Shown here in pieces: positions 48,149 through 57,417 of a stretch of DNA of 64,000 bases. The stretch covers positions 62,001 through 126,000 of the forward strand of contig NZ_LSJY01000169.1 of the NCBI RefSeq assembly GCF_001556865.1, written 5' to 3'. The notes under the pieces were generated by a model. The model was not told the origin of the DNA, made no database searches, and worked only from the letters and a program-made list of their open reading frames with translations. A program made the translations under genes and the position numbers. This DNA is from Sphingobium sp. CCH11-B1 (GTDB taxonomy: Bacteria; Pseudomonadota; Alphaproteobacteria; Sphingomonadales; Sphingomonadaceae). How positions within the stretch are numbered: position 1 is the first letter of the stretch; each line of letters opens with the position of its first letter.

Positions 48149-50594
48149 CGACCTCAAGAGACCCGGCTTCCACAGCTCGATTACAACTACTTTCAGCGTA
48201 GACCCAGCTTTCTACGACGCCAACGTCCAGTACCGGCTCCGGGCGGTCGGGTGCCAGAACAACCTGCTGATTGCGGACGCTGCGATGCTCTCGCAGGCAC
48301 TTGAGCAATTGCCGGAGGCGTTCAGCCATGCTGGCCGGAAGTACCTGATCGAGCCGATCGAAGGGACCGGCTGCTTCCATCCCAAGATGATGATCCGCTA
48401 CGGCAAGGCAAAGGCAAGCTTTACCCTTGGTTCGGCGAACGCGACCTCCGCGGGTTGGGGCAGCAACCGGGAACTCGTTTCAAGCCTCGATTGGTCCCAA
48501 TCAGCGGAAACCCCGGACAGCGCCGTCCACCGCAGGCTTATAGCCAGAGCCCATGACTGGCTGATCGCGCAGGTTTCTGCGACAGGGAATCCCGACCTCT
48601 CCTATAAGTTCGATCTCCTGAACTCTCAGGCACCTTGGCTGGCATGTACCGACCGGGGGGAGGGGGCAGAGGTGTTCGCCGACGGAAGCCTCGTCGATCT
48701 GATGCTGTCCGCTCCGGACGCAAACGAACCGATCGGCGACCGCTTTCTCGCGAACGTCGAAGGCAAGGTGGAACGCCTTGTAGTGATTTCACCCTACTGG
48801 GATTCAGACCTCAAGGCTCTGCGGCGGGTGCACGCTGAACTGGGCAAACCACCTCTGCACATATTCATGACCCTGTCCGATGTTGCCGGGGCGCGGCAAT
48901 CGACATTCCCGATCCAGGCGCTCGGCTCGAAACTGAAGCCGACTTTCCATCCACATGGCGCGAGCGGAAATCATCGCTTCCTGCACGCCAAGCTTCTGGT
49001 CGCGCAGACGCGCAAATATGACTTCCTGCTCTTTGGTAGCACGAACTGCACCGCCGGAGCCCTGGGCGGCTCTGGCATGCCCGGACTCAACCATGAGGCG
49101 GCGATCTTCCGGCGCCTCCCACGAGGCACGGTTGAAAAGACCCTGTGGCTCGACTTTTCGGAGATCCTTCGCCCCAAGGACATCTCGGCCCCCGAGAAGC
49201 CCGAGCCATCCGCAGCGCCGCCGCGATTCAATCCCGGCCGGATTGAGCGCAAGGACGACAGGCTCTACTGGAGCGTCCCGTCGGGCATCAACCCCACAGG
49301 GGCTGATCTGCTAATCGATGATGATCGCCATCCGTTGATTGCCGGAGGCGACGTAAGGCCTCACGCGCGACTGGGAGGGGCGCGCAGCGGTTCCACGATC
49401 GTCGCGAGAGTAGCGCTGTGCGACGGCAGGATTAGTCGCCCGGTAATCGTATACGAGCCGAACAGGCTGATGGCGGCGGCGCCGAGCCCGCTCGCAAGCG
49501 GAATAAAGCGTAAGCTCGACGCAGTGCTGAACGGTGAAAGCGACCTGATCGACCTGGCCCGCGACGTCCACTTGCTTTTTGGGGATGCCAATCCGATCAG
49601 ACGGTCCGCGCTACGCGCGGATCGACGGGGCGCGTCGGTTGCCGCAGTGGCTGGCGAGGATTTCGACACGCCCGAGGAATTTCGCGAGGCACTGGGGCTC
49701 AAGGCCGATCTGATGGCAGGGGGACTCTCGCACGCGAACAATCCGGCCCTCCAACTCCTTCTGCAGATCGTGCTGCGCGGTATCGTCCAGCTCGAGGACA
49801 GCGAGACGATCGACCACGACAGCTCCGCGTCGGCCGCCGCCCTAAAAACCGGCGAGGACCAGGACGATGAGGGGAGCGATGAGGAGGGCGATGAGGCGGA
49901 CGACGACCAGGATGGAGATGCCGCGGACGCTCCTCCGGCAAACGGAGTCAGGGAAAGACGACTTGTTGCCCAGCCCGTTCCCCGCGAAGCGTTCGAGCGC
50001 AACCAAAGGACATTGGAGCGGGCGATCGAGCGATTCGAGGACTATATCGGGACGGTCGCGAAATCCCGACAAGAGCTCGATCTCGACTTCGTAACGCGCG
50101 CCCTTTTTATGATCTACCTCATGCTCCACGGCTGCTCACACAGATATTCTGTCGATGAAACTGAGGTCGGGGTACTGATGCCCTTCTCGGCCATTGGGAC
50201 CCGAAGGCAGGACGAAGGCTTTCTCATGCGTGGCGCCCGTCTCATCAGCTTGATCTGGGGGCGCAGGTTCACCGACGGACTCATGGCCCGCATTCCCCTC
50301 GACCGCGAACTGGAGAACGTCCCCATACCGATCCTCACGCTCGTGATCTTGTCGCGCTGGATTCTTGCCGCCATCCTTGTCGAGGCAAGAGCGGCCGCAG
50401 GCGCGAAATCGCTCGCTGCGATTCTCGAATCCCAGATACCCGAATTCTACCGATCGACTTCGGCCTTCGCGTTCACCAAAGGGCCGCAGGTTGAGGCGGC
50501 CGTGACCCAGATGGCCCGGCATATCGGAATGTCTGCCGCGCAAGCCCAGAATGTAAGGAAGGGCATGGCGGAACTGGAAAAGGTGATGCCTTGA
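48129..50594 (+). CDS. PLD-superfamily (HKD-like) protein, probable nuclease (821 aa)
   Basis: Two HxK motifs are seen: HPKMMIRY (H84, K86), followed by LGSANATSAGWGS, and HAKLLVAQ (H286, K288), followed by FGSTNCTAGALGG. The Asn in each GS-N turn fits the PLD active site. Neither motif has the final Asp of classical HxKxxxxD, which is common in PLD-like nucleases of restriction and defence systems. A strongly acidic stretch (about 575-605, mostly Asp and Glu) separates the nuclease half from a C-terminal helical domain. It overlaps the previous gene by 20 bases. No signal peptide. Confidence 0.75.
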   Translation: MPFNLFDDLKRPGFHSSITTTFSVDPAFYDANVQYRLRAVGCQNNLLIADAAMLSQALEQLPEAFSHAGRKYLIEPIEGTGCFHPKMMIRYGKAKASFTLGSANATSAGWGSNRELVSSLDWSQSAETPDSAVHRRLIARAHDWLIAQVSATGNPDLSYKFDLLNSQAPWLACTDRGEGAEVFADGSLVDLMLSAPDANEPIGDRFLANVEGKVERLVVISPYWDSDLKALRRVHAELGKPPLHIFMTLSDVAGARQSTFPIQALGSKLKPTFHPHGASGNHRFLHAKLLVAQTRKYDFLLFGSTNCTAGALGGSGMPGLNHEAAIFRRLPRGTVEKTLWLDFSEILRPKDISAPEKPEPSAAPPRFNPGRIERKDDRLYWSVPSGINPTGADLLIDDDRHPLIAGGDVRPHARLGGARSGSTIVARVALCDGRISRPVIVYEPNRLMAAAPSPLASGIKRKLDAVLNGESDLIDLARDVHLLFGDANPIRRSALRADRRGASVAAVAGEDFDTPEEFREALGLKADLMAGGLSHANNPALQLLLQIVLRGIVQLEDSETIDHDSSASAAALKTGEDQDDEGSDEEGDEADDDQDGDAADAPPANGVRERRLVAQPVPREAFERNQRTLERAIERFEDYIGTVAKSRQELDLDFVTRALFMIYLMLHGCSHRYSVDETEVGVLMPFSAIGTRRQDEGFLMRGARLISLIWGRRFTDGLMARIPLDRELENVPIPILTLVILSRWILAAILVEARAAAGAKSLAAILESQIPEFYRSTSAFAFTKGPQVEAAVTQMARHIGMSAAQAQNVRKGMAELEKVMP

Positions 50595-50751
50595 ATTCGA
50601 CTATATGCACCTGATTGGCATTGAGCCGATGGTCCCTTGGGGCCTCAATTCATTGAGAAACTGCGCCTCAGGGGGCGTTACGATAGATCATTGCCAACGG
50701 CGTTTTCCGGCATCAGAACGGGCTCGAACTTGATTACTGAGCGCAAACCTG

Positions 50752-52617
50752 ATGGCGCGACGGCGTACCCTGAGGAAGCCCTTCGACGAAGCGGGCACGC
50801 GCGCACTGCGTGATAAAAGACGGGACTATATGTACGAAAACTGGTGGCCGGACCTTCTCGCCCACATCCCTGAGGAATGCCCCTGGGCTGCATCCGATGT
50901 GGTCGTCGCCGAGATACGTGGTTTCGACGACCCATCTGTGCCGGGTGTCCGTTTCATGTGGTCTGCGCTGGTCCCCGTCGCTCAGCTTGAAGCGCTGGGA
51001 GGGCGGCTCCGGGCCTTTGGCCATGAGGTGGAATCGAGCGGACGGCCATCGCCCCTATTGAACGGCCCGCAGAGCCTTAATCCACGATTCTGGATCGGGA
51101 CCTATCTGGAGGGCAAAGATGGTGCGCCTTCGGTGCGGGAGGACTATGAACCGCTGATCCTGGGGTGGACCAGCAATAACCAGACAGCCATGGTCCTCGA
51201 TCCGCGGTTTGCCATGACCTATGGATTGATGCCGCGCGTCCATGTCGATGGGGCCACGCGTTGGGACAATCCCGCCGAACCCGAGTTCGATGTCGCCTCG
51301 GTCGATAAGCCCTCGCTCTATGCCGATCTGCGTTATGACGACATGCGCGCCGTCGTATCGCGCGATTATCTGCAAGATTACCTCTCGCTGCGCGAGATGG
51401 CACTCGTCCAGGTCTTTTACGAAATCCGCCATGGACTTACCGACAAAGCGGCGGAGTTGGCGCTGGGAACAAGCCAGCAGCTGAACGAACATCTTCTGAC
51501 GCGCGAGATCGATGTCCAACGTCGGCGCGAGGGGGGGTATTGCGCGCAGGTGTGGGGCGCGCGTCATGTGGCGGGGCCTGGCGATTTCCCCATCTCGGTC
51601 AATCCGCTTGAAACGCAGGGGCTTGTCTGGCCGGGCAATCCAACGCCCGTCACGTCGCGCATTGCAGACCGATTTCGGCCAAGGGATTATATCTACGTCC
51701 GCGATACAGTGCTCGGCGCCTATGAGGGACGGCCAGGCTTCCATGTTCATCCTGAAAGCGGCGGGGTCGGCTATCAGAACCAGTGGAACGTGGGGCCTGC
51801 CAGCCGGATCGGGCGAGATCTGATCCAACTTGAGATCAGGAAGCTTTACGGTGGGACGCCGCACCGCGTCGTCCAGCATTGGCATGGTTACGCCGTTGCA
51901 GCAACCGCCGAACAATTGTCGGCAGAAGCACGCAAGGTTCCCAATGTCGGCACGCGGGCGAAGGCGCTGACCCACGGCATTGCCGATGTCGGCGAGCGGC
52001 TGTCCGCACTGGCCGCACGTTTCGGGATCGAGGTAAGCGGTGAGGAATTCGTCAAGCTTGACCGAACCTGGCTCGACTATCATGGCTGGTGGCAAGGGCT
52101 CCATGTCGAACCGGTTGCCCGGCACATTCCGCTCGACATGACGCGATCGGCCTTTCTTGCCCGCTGCCTCGACCTCGACAAGCTCGTCGTCGAATGTCTG
52201 GCGGAGCGCTACTTGCGGCTCTTCGTGCGCGCCTTTGGCCCCCAGACCGACAAGATCGACAAGCTGCGGGGACTCAAGCTCCTCGATCGGACAATCTGCT
52301 TCTGTCAGATCGGGCATGAGGCGGGCCTATCGGTGTGGGACTCGGCCGAGGAGATAGTTTCGCGCTTCGAAGCCGCGGGTACGGCGGTCGGGCGCCCCAT
52401 CGACAAGCTTTTCGCCTTGTCCGATCTGCGGCAGGTGGCCGGTCATCGCAAGGAGGATATGGATGGGCTCATTGCCGGCGCATTGGAGCGCTTTGGTCTC
52501 GACCTTGCCGCCGCCAGGGGTGGCTGGGGTCATGTCATGGACACCCTCTATGATCAGCTTGCCGACCAGCTTGCCACTGTAGTGCGCCTTTTGGACGACT
52601 GCCTCTCAGAGGGATGA
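50752..52617 (+). CDS. Unrecognised large soluble protein (621 aa)
   Basis: No family recognised. The protein is soluble and lacks signal peptide and membrane segments. The first 200 residues are rich in Trp and Asp (YENWWPDLLAHIPEECPW). A middle region has conserved-looking aromatic and His residues (RRVVQHWHGYAVA-like), and the last 150 residues are helical with a Leu-rich end. It lies 157 bases after the PLD gene in the same direction, so it may belong to that module or stand alone. The ATG at 50752 has only a weak ribosome-binding site. Confidence 0.7.
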   Translation: MARRRTLRKPFDEAGTRALRDKRRDYMYENWWPDLLAHIPEECPWAASDVVVAEIRGFDDPSVPGVRFMWSALVPVAQLEALGGRLRAFGHEVESSGRPSPLLNGPQSLNPRFWIGTYLEGKDGAPSVREDYEPLILGWTSNNQTAMVLDPRFAMTYGLMPRVHVDGATRWDNPAEPEFDVASVDKPSLYADLRYDDMRAVVSRDYLQDYLSLREMALVQVFYEIRHGLTDKAAELALGTSQQLNEHLLTREIDVQRRREGGYCAQVWGARHVAGPGDFPISVNPLETQGLVWPGNPTPVTSRIADRFRPRDYIYVRDTVLGAYEGRPGFHVHPESGGVGYQNQWNVGPASRIGRDLIQLEIRKLYGGTPHRVVQHWHGYAVAATAEQLSAEARKVPNVGTRAKALTHGIADVGERLSALAARFGIEVSGEEFVKLDRTWLDYHGWWQGLHVEPVARHIPLDMTRSAFLARCLDLDKLVVECLAERYLRLFVRAFGPQTDKIDKLRGLKLLDRTICFCQIGHEAGLSVWDSAEEIVSRFEAAGTAVGRPIDKLFALSDLRQVAGHRKEDMDGLIAGALERFGLDLAAARGGWGHVMDTLYDQLADQLATVVRLLDDCLSEG

Positions 52618-52686
52618 AGTGCCCGGACGCGATCATTCCGAATTGGTGCGGTTTACACAAACTGCAAGCTGGCAGCTTTCGAAAAT

Positions 52687-53023
52687 CTAGACGGAGCGTT
52701 TTAGAGGTTCGGGCTTTTTCCCTTCCGCGAGGGTGTCGCGCAGGCAGGCGCTGAGCATTTGGTTATCGAATGGCTTCTGGATGAATGTCGGCTTCTCGGG
52801 CATGTCGCCATCGCACGGCATCACCAGACTGCTGGCTATGACGATCTCGATCCATTTTCATCCTTGGGCAGCGTGACGGGCAAGGGCAAAGCCGTTCATC
52901 GCGCCTTGGCATTTCCACGTCGGAGAAAAGCAGAACGATATTCTCGGCATGGATTGCGAGCAGCGCCTTAACCTGACAGCGAAACGCATGGCGAGCGTCG
53001 CAAACCGCCTGATTTTCGTGAAA
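52687..53023 (-). pseudogene. Decayed response-regulator receiver domain
   Basis: Read in three frames, the minus strand gives pieces of a CheY-like receiver: AENIVLLFSDVEMP, then MNGFALARHAAQ, then IEIVIASSLVMPCDGDMP, EKPTFIQKPFDNQMLSACLRDTL and a TAG at 52687. The phospho-accepting Asp of FSDVEMP and the Lys of QKPF are both still present. One shift lies at about 52897-52903, where an extra base breaks 'MPGAMNG'; another lies near 52855-52865. The 5' end is missing and abuts the gene ending at 53030. This accounts for most of the 412-base gap between 52617 and 53030. Confidence 0.7.
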
Positions 53024-53029
53024 GCGTGC

Positions 53030-53542
53030 CTAGTCACCACGTCGCGGGCACATTGCGATGGCTCCCTCCCCGCTTACCGCGCGTGTCAAAAGGGCTTTAT
53101 CTGAGTCAGAACCTGTAAATTGCGGAGAGCGGAACAGCACTCGATAGTGGCCTGTGAAATATGGCTTCCCTGTATCGTAAACGTAGCCAATGGCACGATA
53201 ATCAGAATTTCTAGACGTCAATTCATAGCGCGTGACGAGGCCGAGGCCCGGTACATCTGATGTTCCACGGAAATGAACGATATCAGCATCACGCTCAGGG
53301 TCTTCTGTGAAGGTATCTATTACTAGCTCACCTTCTGAAATATACAGCATATCGGTCGAACCGACATTGTGCAGCCTTTCACCGGCTTTTACGGGCACAG
53401 CGATGCCGGGACGACACACGATGTAAGGCCCATCATAGTCGTGCGGATAAATTGGTGGCGGAGTGTTCGACCTTGAGGGTGACGGAACTTGCGCGGACAG
53501 CATCGCCAGCATCAGGCACATAAATTTTTTCGACCGAGCCAT
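53030..53542 (-). CDS. Small exported protein of unknown function (170 aa)
   Basis: The start at 53542 gives MARSKKFMCLMLAMLSAQV, a short signal peptide; the longer frame from 53623 has no such start. The mature part begins with a Pro-rich stretch (SPSRSNTPPPIYP), then a mixed alpha/beta domain (GPYIVCRPGIAVPVKAGERL, GELVIDTFTED). No family recognised. It stands alone between converging and diverging neighbours. Confidence 0.65.
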   Translation of the reverse strand: MARSKKFMCLMLAMLSAQVPSPSRSNTPPPIYPHDYDGPYIVCRPGIAVPVKAGERLHNVGSTDMLYISEGELVIDTFTEDPERDADIVHFRGTSDVPGLGLVTRYELTSRNSDYRAIGYVYDTGKPYFTGHYRVLFRSPQFTGSDSDKALLTRAVSGEGAIAMCPRRGD

Positions 53543-53629
53543 CACTGGATGATGATCCTTGATGTGAAGACAAGTCAATGGATACGCTGCTGGCAGCGAT
53601 CTTCCCGATCTGACGCAAACCACATGGAC

Positions 53630-53657
53630 GGCGGCGCCTATGGCCTGATTGTCGGTT
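53630..53657 (+). repeat. Dispersed intergenic repeat, copy 1
   Basis: Contains ggcctgattgtcggt preceded by ggcggcgccta, shared with copies near 56.6 and 58.6 kb. It lies between the exported protein and the MFS gene. Confidence 0.45.
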
Positions 53658-53772
53658 GCGGATTGGCAGGAATTTGCAGCGTGCGTTGACGTAACCCGCT
53701 ATCGGCTTCTCCGTGGTTCCGTTTGTGCAGAGCGATCCGGCAAAGAGCAGGCCAATGTAGAAGGGCAAGTGA

Positions 53773-54951
53773 GTGGGCGTTGAGTTCCGGCAAGGCTGGG
53801 GATGGTTAGTTCTTGCCGCCTTGACGGTTTCGACGATCGGCGACGAAATCACGCTGCTGGCGCTGATGTTCCGTACCGCCGAGAAAGCGCCCGCCTATGC
53901 GGTGCCTGTGCTGCTTATCATGGAGTTGCTGCCCGGCCTTATAGCCGCGCCCTACGCGGGCCGCCTGATTGACCGCCGGGACGCGGCACGTATTCTGGTC
54001 ATGGCATCGGCGTTGCAGGCGGGCATAATCTCGCTCATCGCCCACTATCCTACATTCACGCTAGCAGGCGCCGCGCTGTTGAGCGTGTTGTTCACGATCA
54101 GCAGCGCTGCGACATTCGCGCTGATACCAGTGCTGGCAAGCGGGTTGGGTATGACCCTCGCGCGCGCCAACTCCCTTTTAGAAATGGTCCGCAGCCTTGG
54201 AATGCTCGCTGGTCCTGTCGCTGGCGGCGTGCTGGTAGGATGGATCGGATCGCGCAACACGCTTTTGGTCGATGCCTTCAGTTTTGCCCTTCTGGCGCTC
54301 GTCGTGATGGGAAGCGGTCTACGCCGCAAGCCGCAACGGGGCGATCACGAGGAACAAACCCTGTTCGCGGACTATCTGCCGCTGCTTCGCAATCGACGCT
54401 TGATGGTGGTGACGGGCGCGCTCAGCCTCGAAGTGTTCGCGACCGCCATTGCCGACGTTGCTTTCGTGTTCCTCGTCATGGTGACACTGGGGAGCGGGCC
54501 GACCGCATTCGGAATGCTGACGGCACTATGGGCGGGCGGAATGTTGATCGGCGCTGGGCTTGCCGAAAAGGTCATTGGCCATAGGATCGGCCTGACCGCG
54601 TTCGGCACTGCCACCGTCATGGGCGTGACAATGCTACTGATCGGCCTCGCGCCGATTGGATTTGCGATCGTCGCTGTCGCCTTCATTCTGGGCGGCGGCG
54701 CGAACAGCATCCACAATGTCGCTGTCCGCACCCTGCTTCAATCCGAATGCCCGCCCGCCGATCATGGAAAGGTAGCCGCGATCTATGGCGCGGTGACGCG
54801 CACGGCCGTAATCGGCGGCTATGTCGCCGGTGGCTTCTTCGTGCCGAACGATGCGCCAACCGCCTACCTCGTCGGTGGCCTGCTGGGCGTTGCAGCGGGC
54901 GTAATAGGATGGCGCATATTCAATGGTGGATGGCGCACAGCACCAATCTAA
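53773..54951 (+). CDS. MFS transporter, drug-efflux-like (392 aa)
   Basis: About 12 hydrophobic segments make a major facilitator with two halves split by a charged loop near residue 185 (RRKPQRGDHEEQ). The inter-helix motif between segments 2 and 3 (YAGRLIDRRDAARIL) matches MFS motif A. Overall it resembles MefA-type macrolide or other drug exporters of the proton-driven kind. The GTG at 53773 follows a GAAGGG site. It stands alone; the substrate cannot be told. Confidence 0.85.
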   Translation: MGVEFRQGWGWLVLAALTVSTIGDEITLLALMFRTAEKAPAYAVPVLLIMELLPGLIAAPYAGRLIDRRDAARILVMASALQAGIISLIAHYPTFTLAGAALLSVLFTISSAATFALIPVLASGLGMTLARANSLLEMVRSLGMLAGPVAGGVLVGWIGSRNTLLVDAFSFALLALVVMGSGLRRKPQRGDHEEQTLFADYLPLLRNRRLMVVTGALSLEVFATAIADVAFVFLVMVTLGSGPTAFGMLTALWAGGMLIGAGLAEKVIGHRIGLTAFGTATVMGVTMLLIGLAPIGFAIVAVAFILGGGANSIHNVAVRTLLQSECPPADHGKVAAIYGAVTRTAVIGGYVAGGFFVPNDAPTAYLVGGLLGVAAGVIGWRIFNGGWRTAPI

Positions 54952-55079
54952 GGATCAAAGCTCCGAGATTGACCTGATCTTCGTTATCACATCGACTTCT
55001 CGTTTGGGGCTGTTAGCAGAGTTGAAGTAACGATAGCACTGACCACTCGGCCATTCACGCACGCGGACAGGGGGTTTTA

Positions 55080-56096
55080 ATGACAACCCAGACCAACAAC
55101 GGCTTCTATGGTCGGCAGATCGCTACGAAGGCGGCACCCTTCGTCATCATAATCTTGGCCGGAATGGCGGTACGAACACCGCTGGCAGCATCCTATCCGT
55201 TCGTCGCCTTGCTGCTTTTTCTCTGGATTGTCTCGGACACGCTCATGCTGGCGCTAGTTGCCCGTTCATCGGGAAAACCGGAGTGGCGCGCCGTTTTGGG
55301 CGTGCTAGCCGGAGCGAGCTTGACCGTATGGCTGGGATTACCCTCGTCGATGCGTGGCTTGCTCTTCGAAACGCCAATATTGGCGCTCATGATGGTGGTT
55401 TTCGTTCTCAGCCATATTGCCGGGGCCACGGCCCGAGCGGGTCGAGTGCTAAGCAGGCCGACCAGCGATCGGAGGGAGCAGTGGCTCTCTGCCGTATCGG
55501 AAATATTCCCGCCTGCGCTTGTGAGGTTGGCTGTAGCGGAACTGACCGTGATCCACATGGCCTGTTTCCGCTGGGGAGGGCCAGCGGACGTGCCGACGAG
55601 CGCACGCGCCTTCGCTTGTCACAAGCACCTGACGCCGATATGCGCCACGCTGCTGATCCTGTCGGCGATCGAGATTGGTGTCTACCATCTGCTGGTCGGA
55701 CATTGGAGCCGCATCGCCTCGATCGTCATGTTCATCCTGAGCGATGTAGGATTCGTTTATCTGGTCGGCCTCATCAAGTCGTTCCGGTTCAGGCCGGTGC
55801 TGCTGACCCCGGAGGGAGTCCGTGTCCGGGCTGGCTTCCTGATTGACCAACTGGTTCCGTTCGAAGCAATTGTTGCCGTCGAAAGCGGTTTTACCGGCGA
55901 GGAGGTGCGCGACACCGTGACGCTGAACGCAGCGCTGTTGGCTTGGCCCAACATCATGCTGCGGTTGGACCGTTCGCTGCCGCGTCGTTCGTTTCTGAAG
56001 AAGCGTGTTGCATTTAGCAGGGTCGCATTCCGCCTTGATGACCCTGAGCCGTTCATCCGGTTGCTTGTCTGGCGCTTAGGGCAGCGCGGTAGCTAG
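55080..56096 (+). CDS. Multi-spanning membrane protein of unknown function (338 aa)
   Basis: About six to seven hydrophobic segments lie in the first 235 residues (APFVIIILAGMAV, FVALLLFLWIV, ILALMMVVFVLSHI, ATLLILSAIEIGVYHLL, IVMFILSDVGFVYLVG). A cytoplasmic-looking beta-rich tail follows (LTPEGVRVRAGFLIDQLVPFEAI). The tail resembles PH-like domains found at the end of some bacterial membrane proteins, but that is a guess. Single gene, with an ATG right after a ggggtttta leader. Confidence 0.7.
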   Translation: MTTQTNNGFYGRQIATKAAPFVIIILAGMAVRTPLAASYPFVALLLFLWIVSDTLMLALVARSSGKPEWRAVLGVLAGASLTVWLGLPSSMRGLLFETPILALMMVVFVLSHIAGATARAGRVLSRPTSDRREQWLSAVSEIFPPALVRLAVAELTVIHMACFRWGGPADVPTSARAFACHKHLTPICATLLILSAIEIGVYHLLVGHWSRIASIVMFILSDVGFVYLVGLIKSFRFRPVLLTPEGVRVRAGFLIDQLVPFEAIVAVESGFTGEEVRDTVTLNAALLAWPNIMLRLDRSLPRRSFLKKRVAFSRVAFRLDDPEPFIRLLVWRLGQRGS

Positions 56097-56150
56097 GCGC
56101 GCTGCTTTTCCGACTGGTAGTGGCCAATGGAACGTGGGTCGAGGGGCAGC

Positions 56151-56179
56151 GTCGGGAATGGCCTGATTTTCGTTGCAGG
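56151..56179 (+). repeat. Dispersed intergenic repeat, copy 2 (diverged)
   Basis: gtcgggaatggcctgatttt resembles the ggcctgattgtcgg core of the other copies. It lies in the 112-base gap after the membrane protein gene. Confidence 0.35.
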
Positions 56180-56208
56180 TGCGCCCTTCACCGCCGCATA
56201 GATTGCGA

Positions 56209-56580
56209 ATGCGCACGACTCTGATGATAGCGGCCACGATTTCCATTGTTGGGTGCAGTCACCCCATGTCCCGCTATTCTCACGTGCCGCCACTGCCGAC
56301 CCCCTTGGAAGCCGCAAGTGCCTATGTCTCGTATGAGGAAAATGCTTGTCGAGCATTGGTCGATGTTTGCGACGGAATTCCTGCTGTACGCGCCGAGGCA
56401 GTAGAGGGGCTTCTGTGCCACCGGGCAGCCAAAGGGACGGCGGTGTGTACGTTCCAATACGCAGGCCGTCGTTGCCAAGCGCGTTTCGTGATGGCGGAAA
56501 GGCCTTCCAATAGTTGGCTCGTTGCATTTCGAAATCGTGTGCCCAAGGGCAGCGACATTGATTGTGCTAACGCTCCCTGA
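56209..56580 (+). CDS. Small putative lipoprotein (123 aa)
   Basis: Starting at 56209 gives MRTTLMIAATISIVGCSHP, a signal sequence ending in a lipobox (SIVGC) with Cys16 as the lipid anchor. An upstream in-frame start at 56173 would put charged residues before it. The mature part has four further cysteines (ENACRALVDVC, LLCH, TAVCTF), perhaps forming disulfides in the periplasm. No family recognised. Confidence 0.65.
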   Translation: MRTTLMIAATISIVGCSHPMSRYSHVPPLPTPLEAASAYVSYEENACRALVDVCDGIPAVRAEAVEGLLCHRAAKGTAVCTFQYAGRRCQARFVMAERPSNSWLVAFRNRVPKGSDIDCANAP

Positions 56581-56592
56581 CGATAGCATAAA

Positions 56593-56614
56593 CCCCGTCC
56601 GAATCCACACGGGG
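56593..56614. terminator. Short hairpin between convergent lipoprotein genes
   Basis: CCCCGT and ACGGGG pair across a 10-base loop, between genes ending at 56580 (plus) and 56648 (minus). No T-run follows, so a terminator role is only suggested by position. Confidence 0.25.
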
Positions 56615-56620
56615 CGTGGC

Positions 56621-56646
56621 ATGGCGGCAAAAGCCTGATTGTCGGC
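56621..56646 (+). repeat. Dispersed intergenic repeat, copy 3
   Basis: atggcggcaaaagcctgattgtcggc. This shares 20 consecutive bases with the copy at 58.6 kb (ggcggcaaaagcctgattgt) and lies between convergent genes. Confidence 0.5.
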
Positions 56647-56647
56647 T

Positions 56648-57259
56648 TCATCCGCCGCCATTGGCATCGCCCACTCGCCTAGACCATGCGCCTTCTAACG
56701 CTTTGCGATGGATCACGGCATGAGAAATCACAGTTGGGCTACCTTCGATGGAGAAGGATGCTCCATCATGCGCCCACTGACAGGTTGCCGCAAATGATGG
56801 TGTATGGAATCCGTTGATTTCGCAGGATAGGGCAACATCCTCTGGCCCAAGAAGGTTCACGCTGAAAACATTTCTCCCTTGATCAAGACCAATCAACCCG
56901 GAGCGCTTATCCTGCGGGCCAGCACGGACTCTGCCGTCCGCAACTGCTGAACGCAATTCATCATAATGTTTCTTGGGTATCCCGCCATATCCTGCAAGAA
57001 CAATAGCCTTGAGTGCTTGGCGCTCCGATTGCAATTTTGCCTCGGCCGAACCGAGAGGTAAAAGGAACTCAGAACGCGTACCGTCGGACGAGGTAAGCCG
57101 CCATTGTTCATTCACCTCCACTGGATGATTCAGAAATGACATCGCGGTTTGGAGTTCGCTTGCGCTCGCGCCAGCCCTCTTGTCGGATGCGTCTTCGCAA
57201 CCAGCGAGCGTGCCCGCCAGCAAAGCGAATGTCGTCGTAAGAATGGCTTTCTTTATCAC
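56648..57259 (-). CDS. Putative lipoprotein (203 aa)
   Basis: MIKKAILTTTFALLAGTLAGCED is a lipoprotein signal with lipobox LAGC (Cys21). The mature part is mixed alpha/beta without a recognised family: a polar N-terminal segment, then VNEQWRLTSSDGTRSEFLLPLG and a C-terminal half with DVALSCEINGF. DNA here is less GC-rich than in the defence operon. Stand-alone gene, convergent with the preceding one. Confidence 0.7.
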   Translation of the reverse strand: MIKKAILTTTFALLAGTLAGCEDASDKRAGASASELQTAMSFLNHPVEVNEQWRLTSSDGTRSEFLLPLGSAEAKLQSERQALKAIVLAGYGGIPKKHYDELRSAVADGRVRAGPQDKRSGLIGLDQGRNVFSVNLLGPEDVALSCEINGFHTPSFAATCQWAHDGASFSIEGSPTVISHAVIHRKALEGAWSRRVGDANGGG

Positions 57260-57417
57260 GAACAGCGGATAACACGCTATCGATCTATCGCCAATCGACG
57301 GCCTTCCGCCTCCTCACTGACGCGGGAACCGCCTGTTTGCCGGTAGATAGATATATACCCTTCGTTTTTCAGAAAGAATTTGGTCGTAGGCAAGTGATGC
57401 CGGAATTAGGAGTTCTC

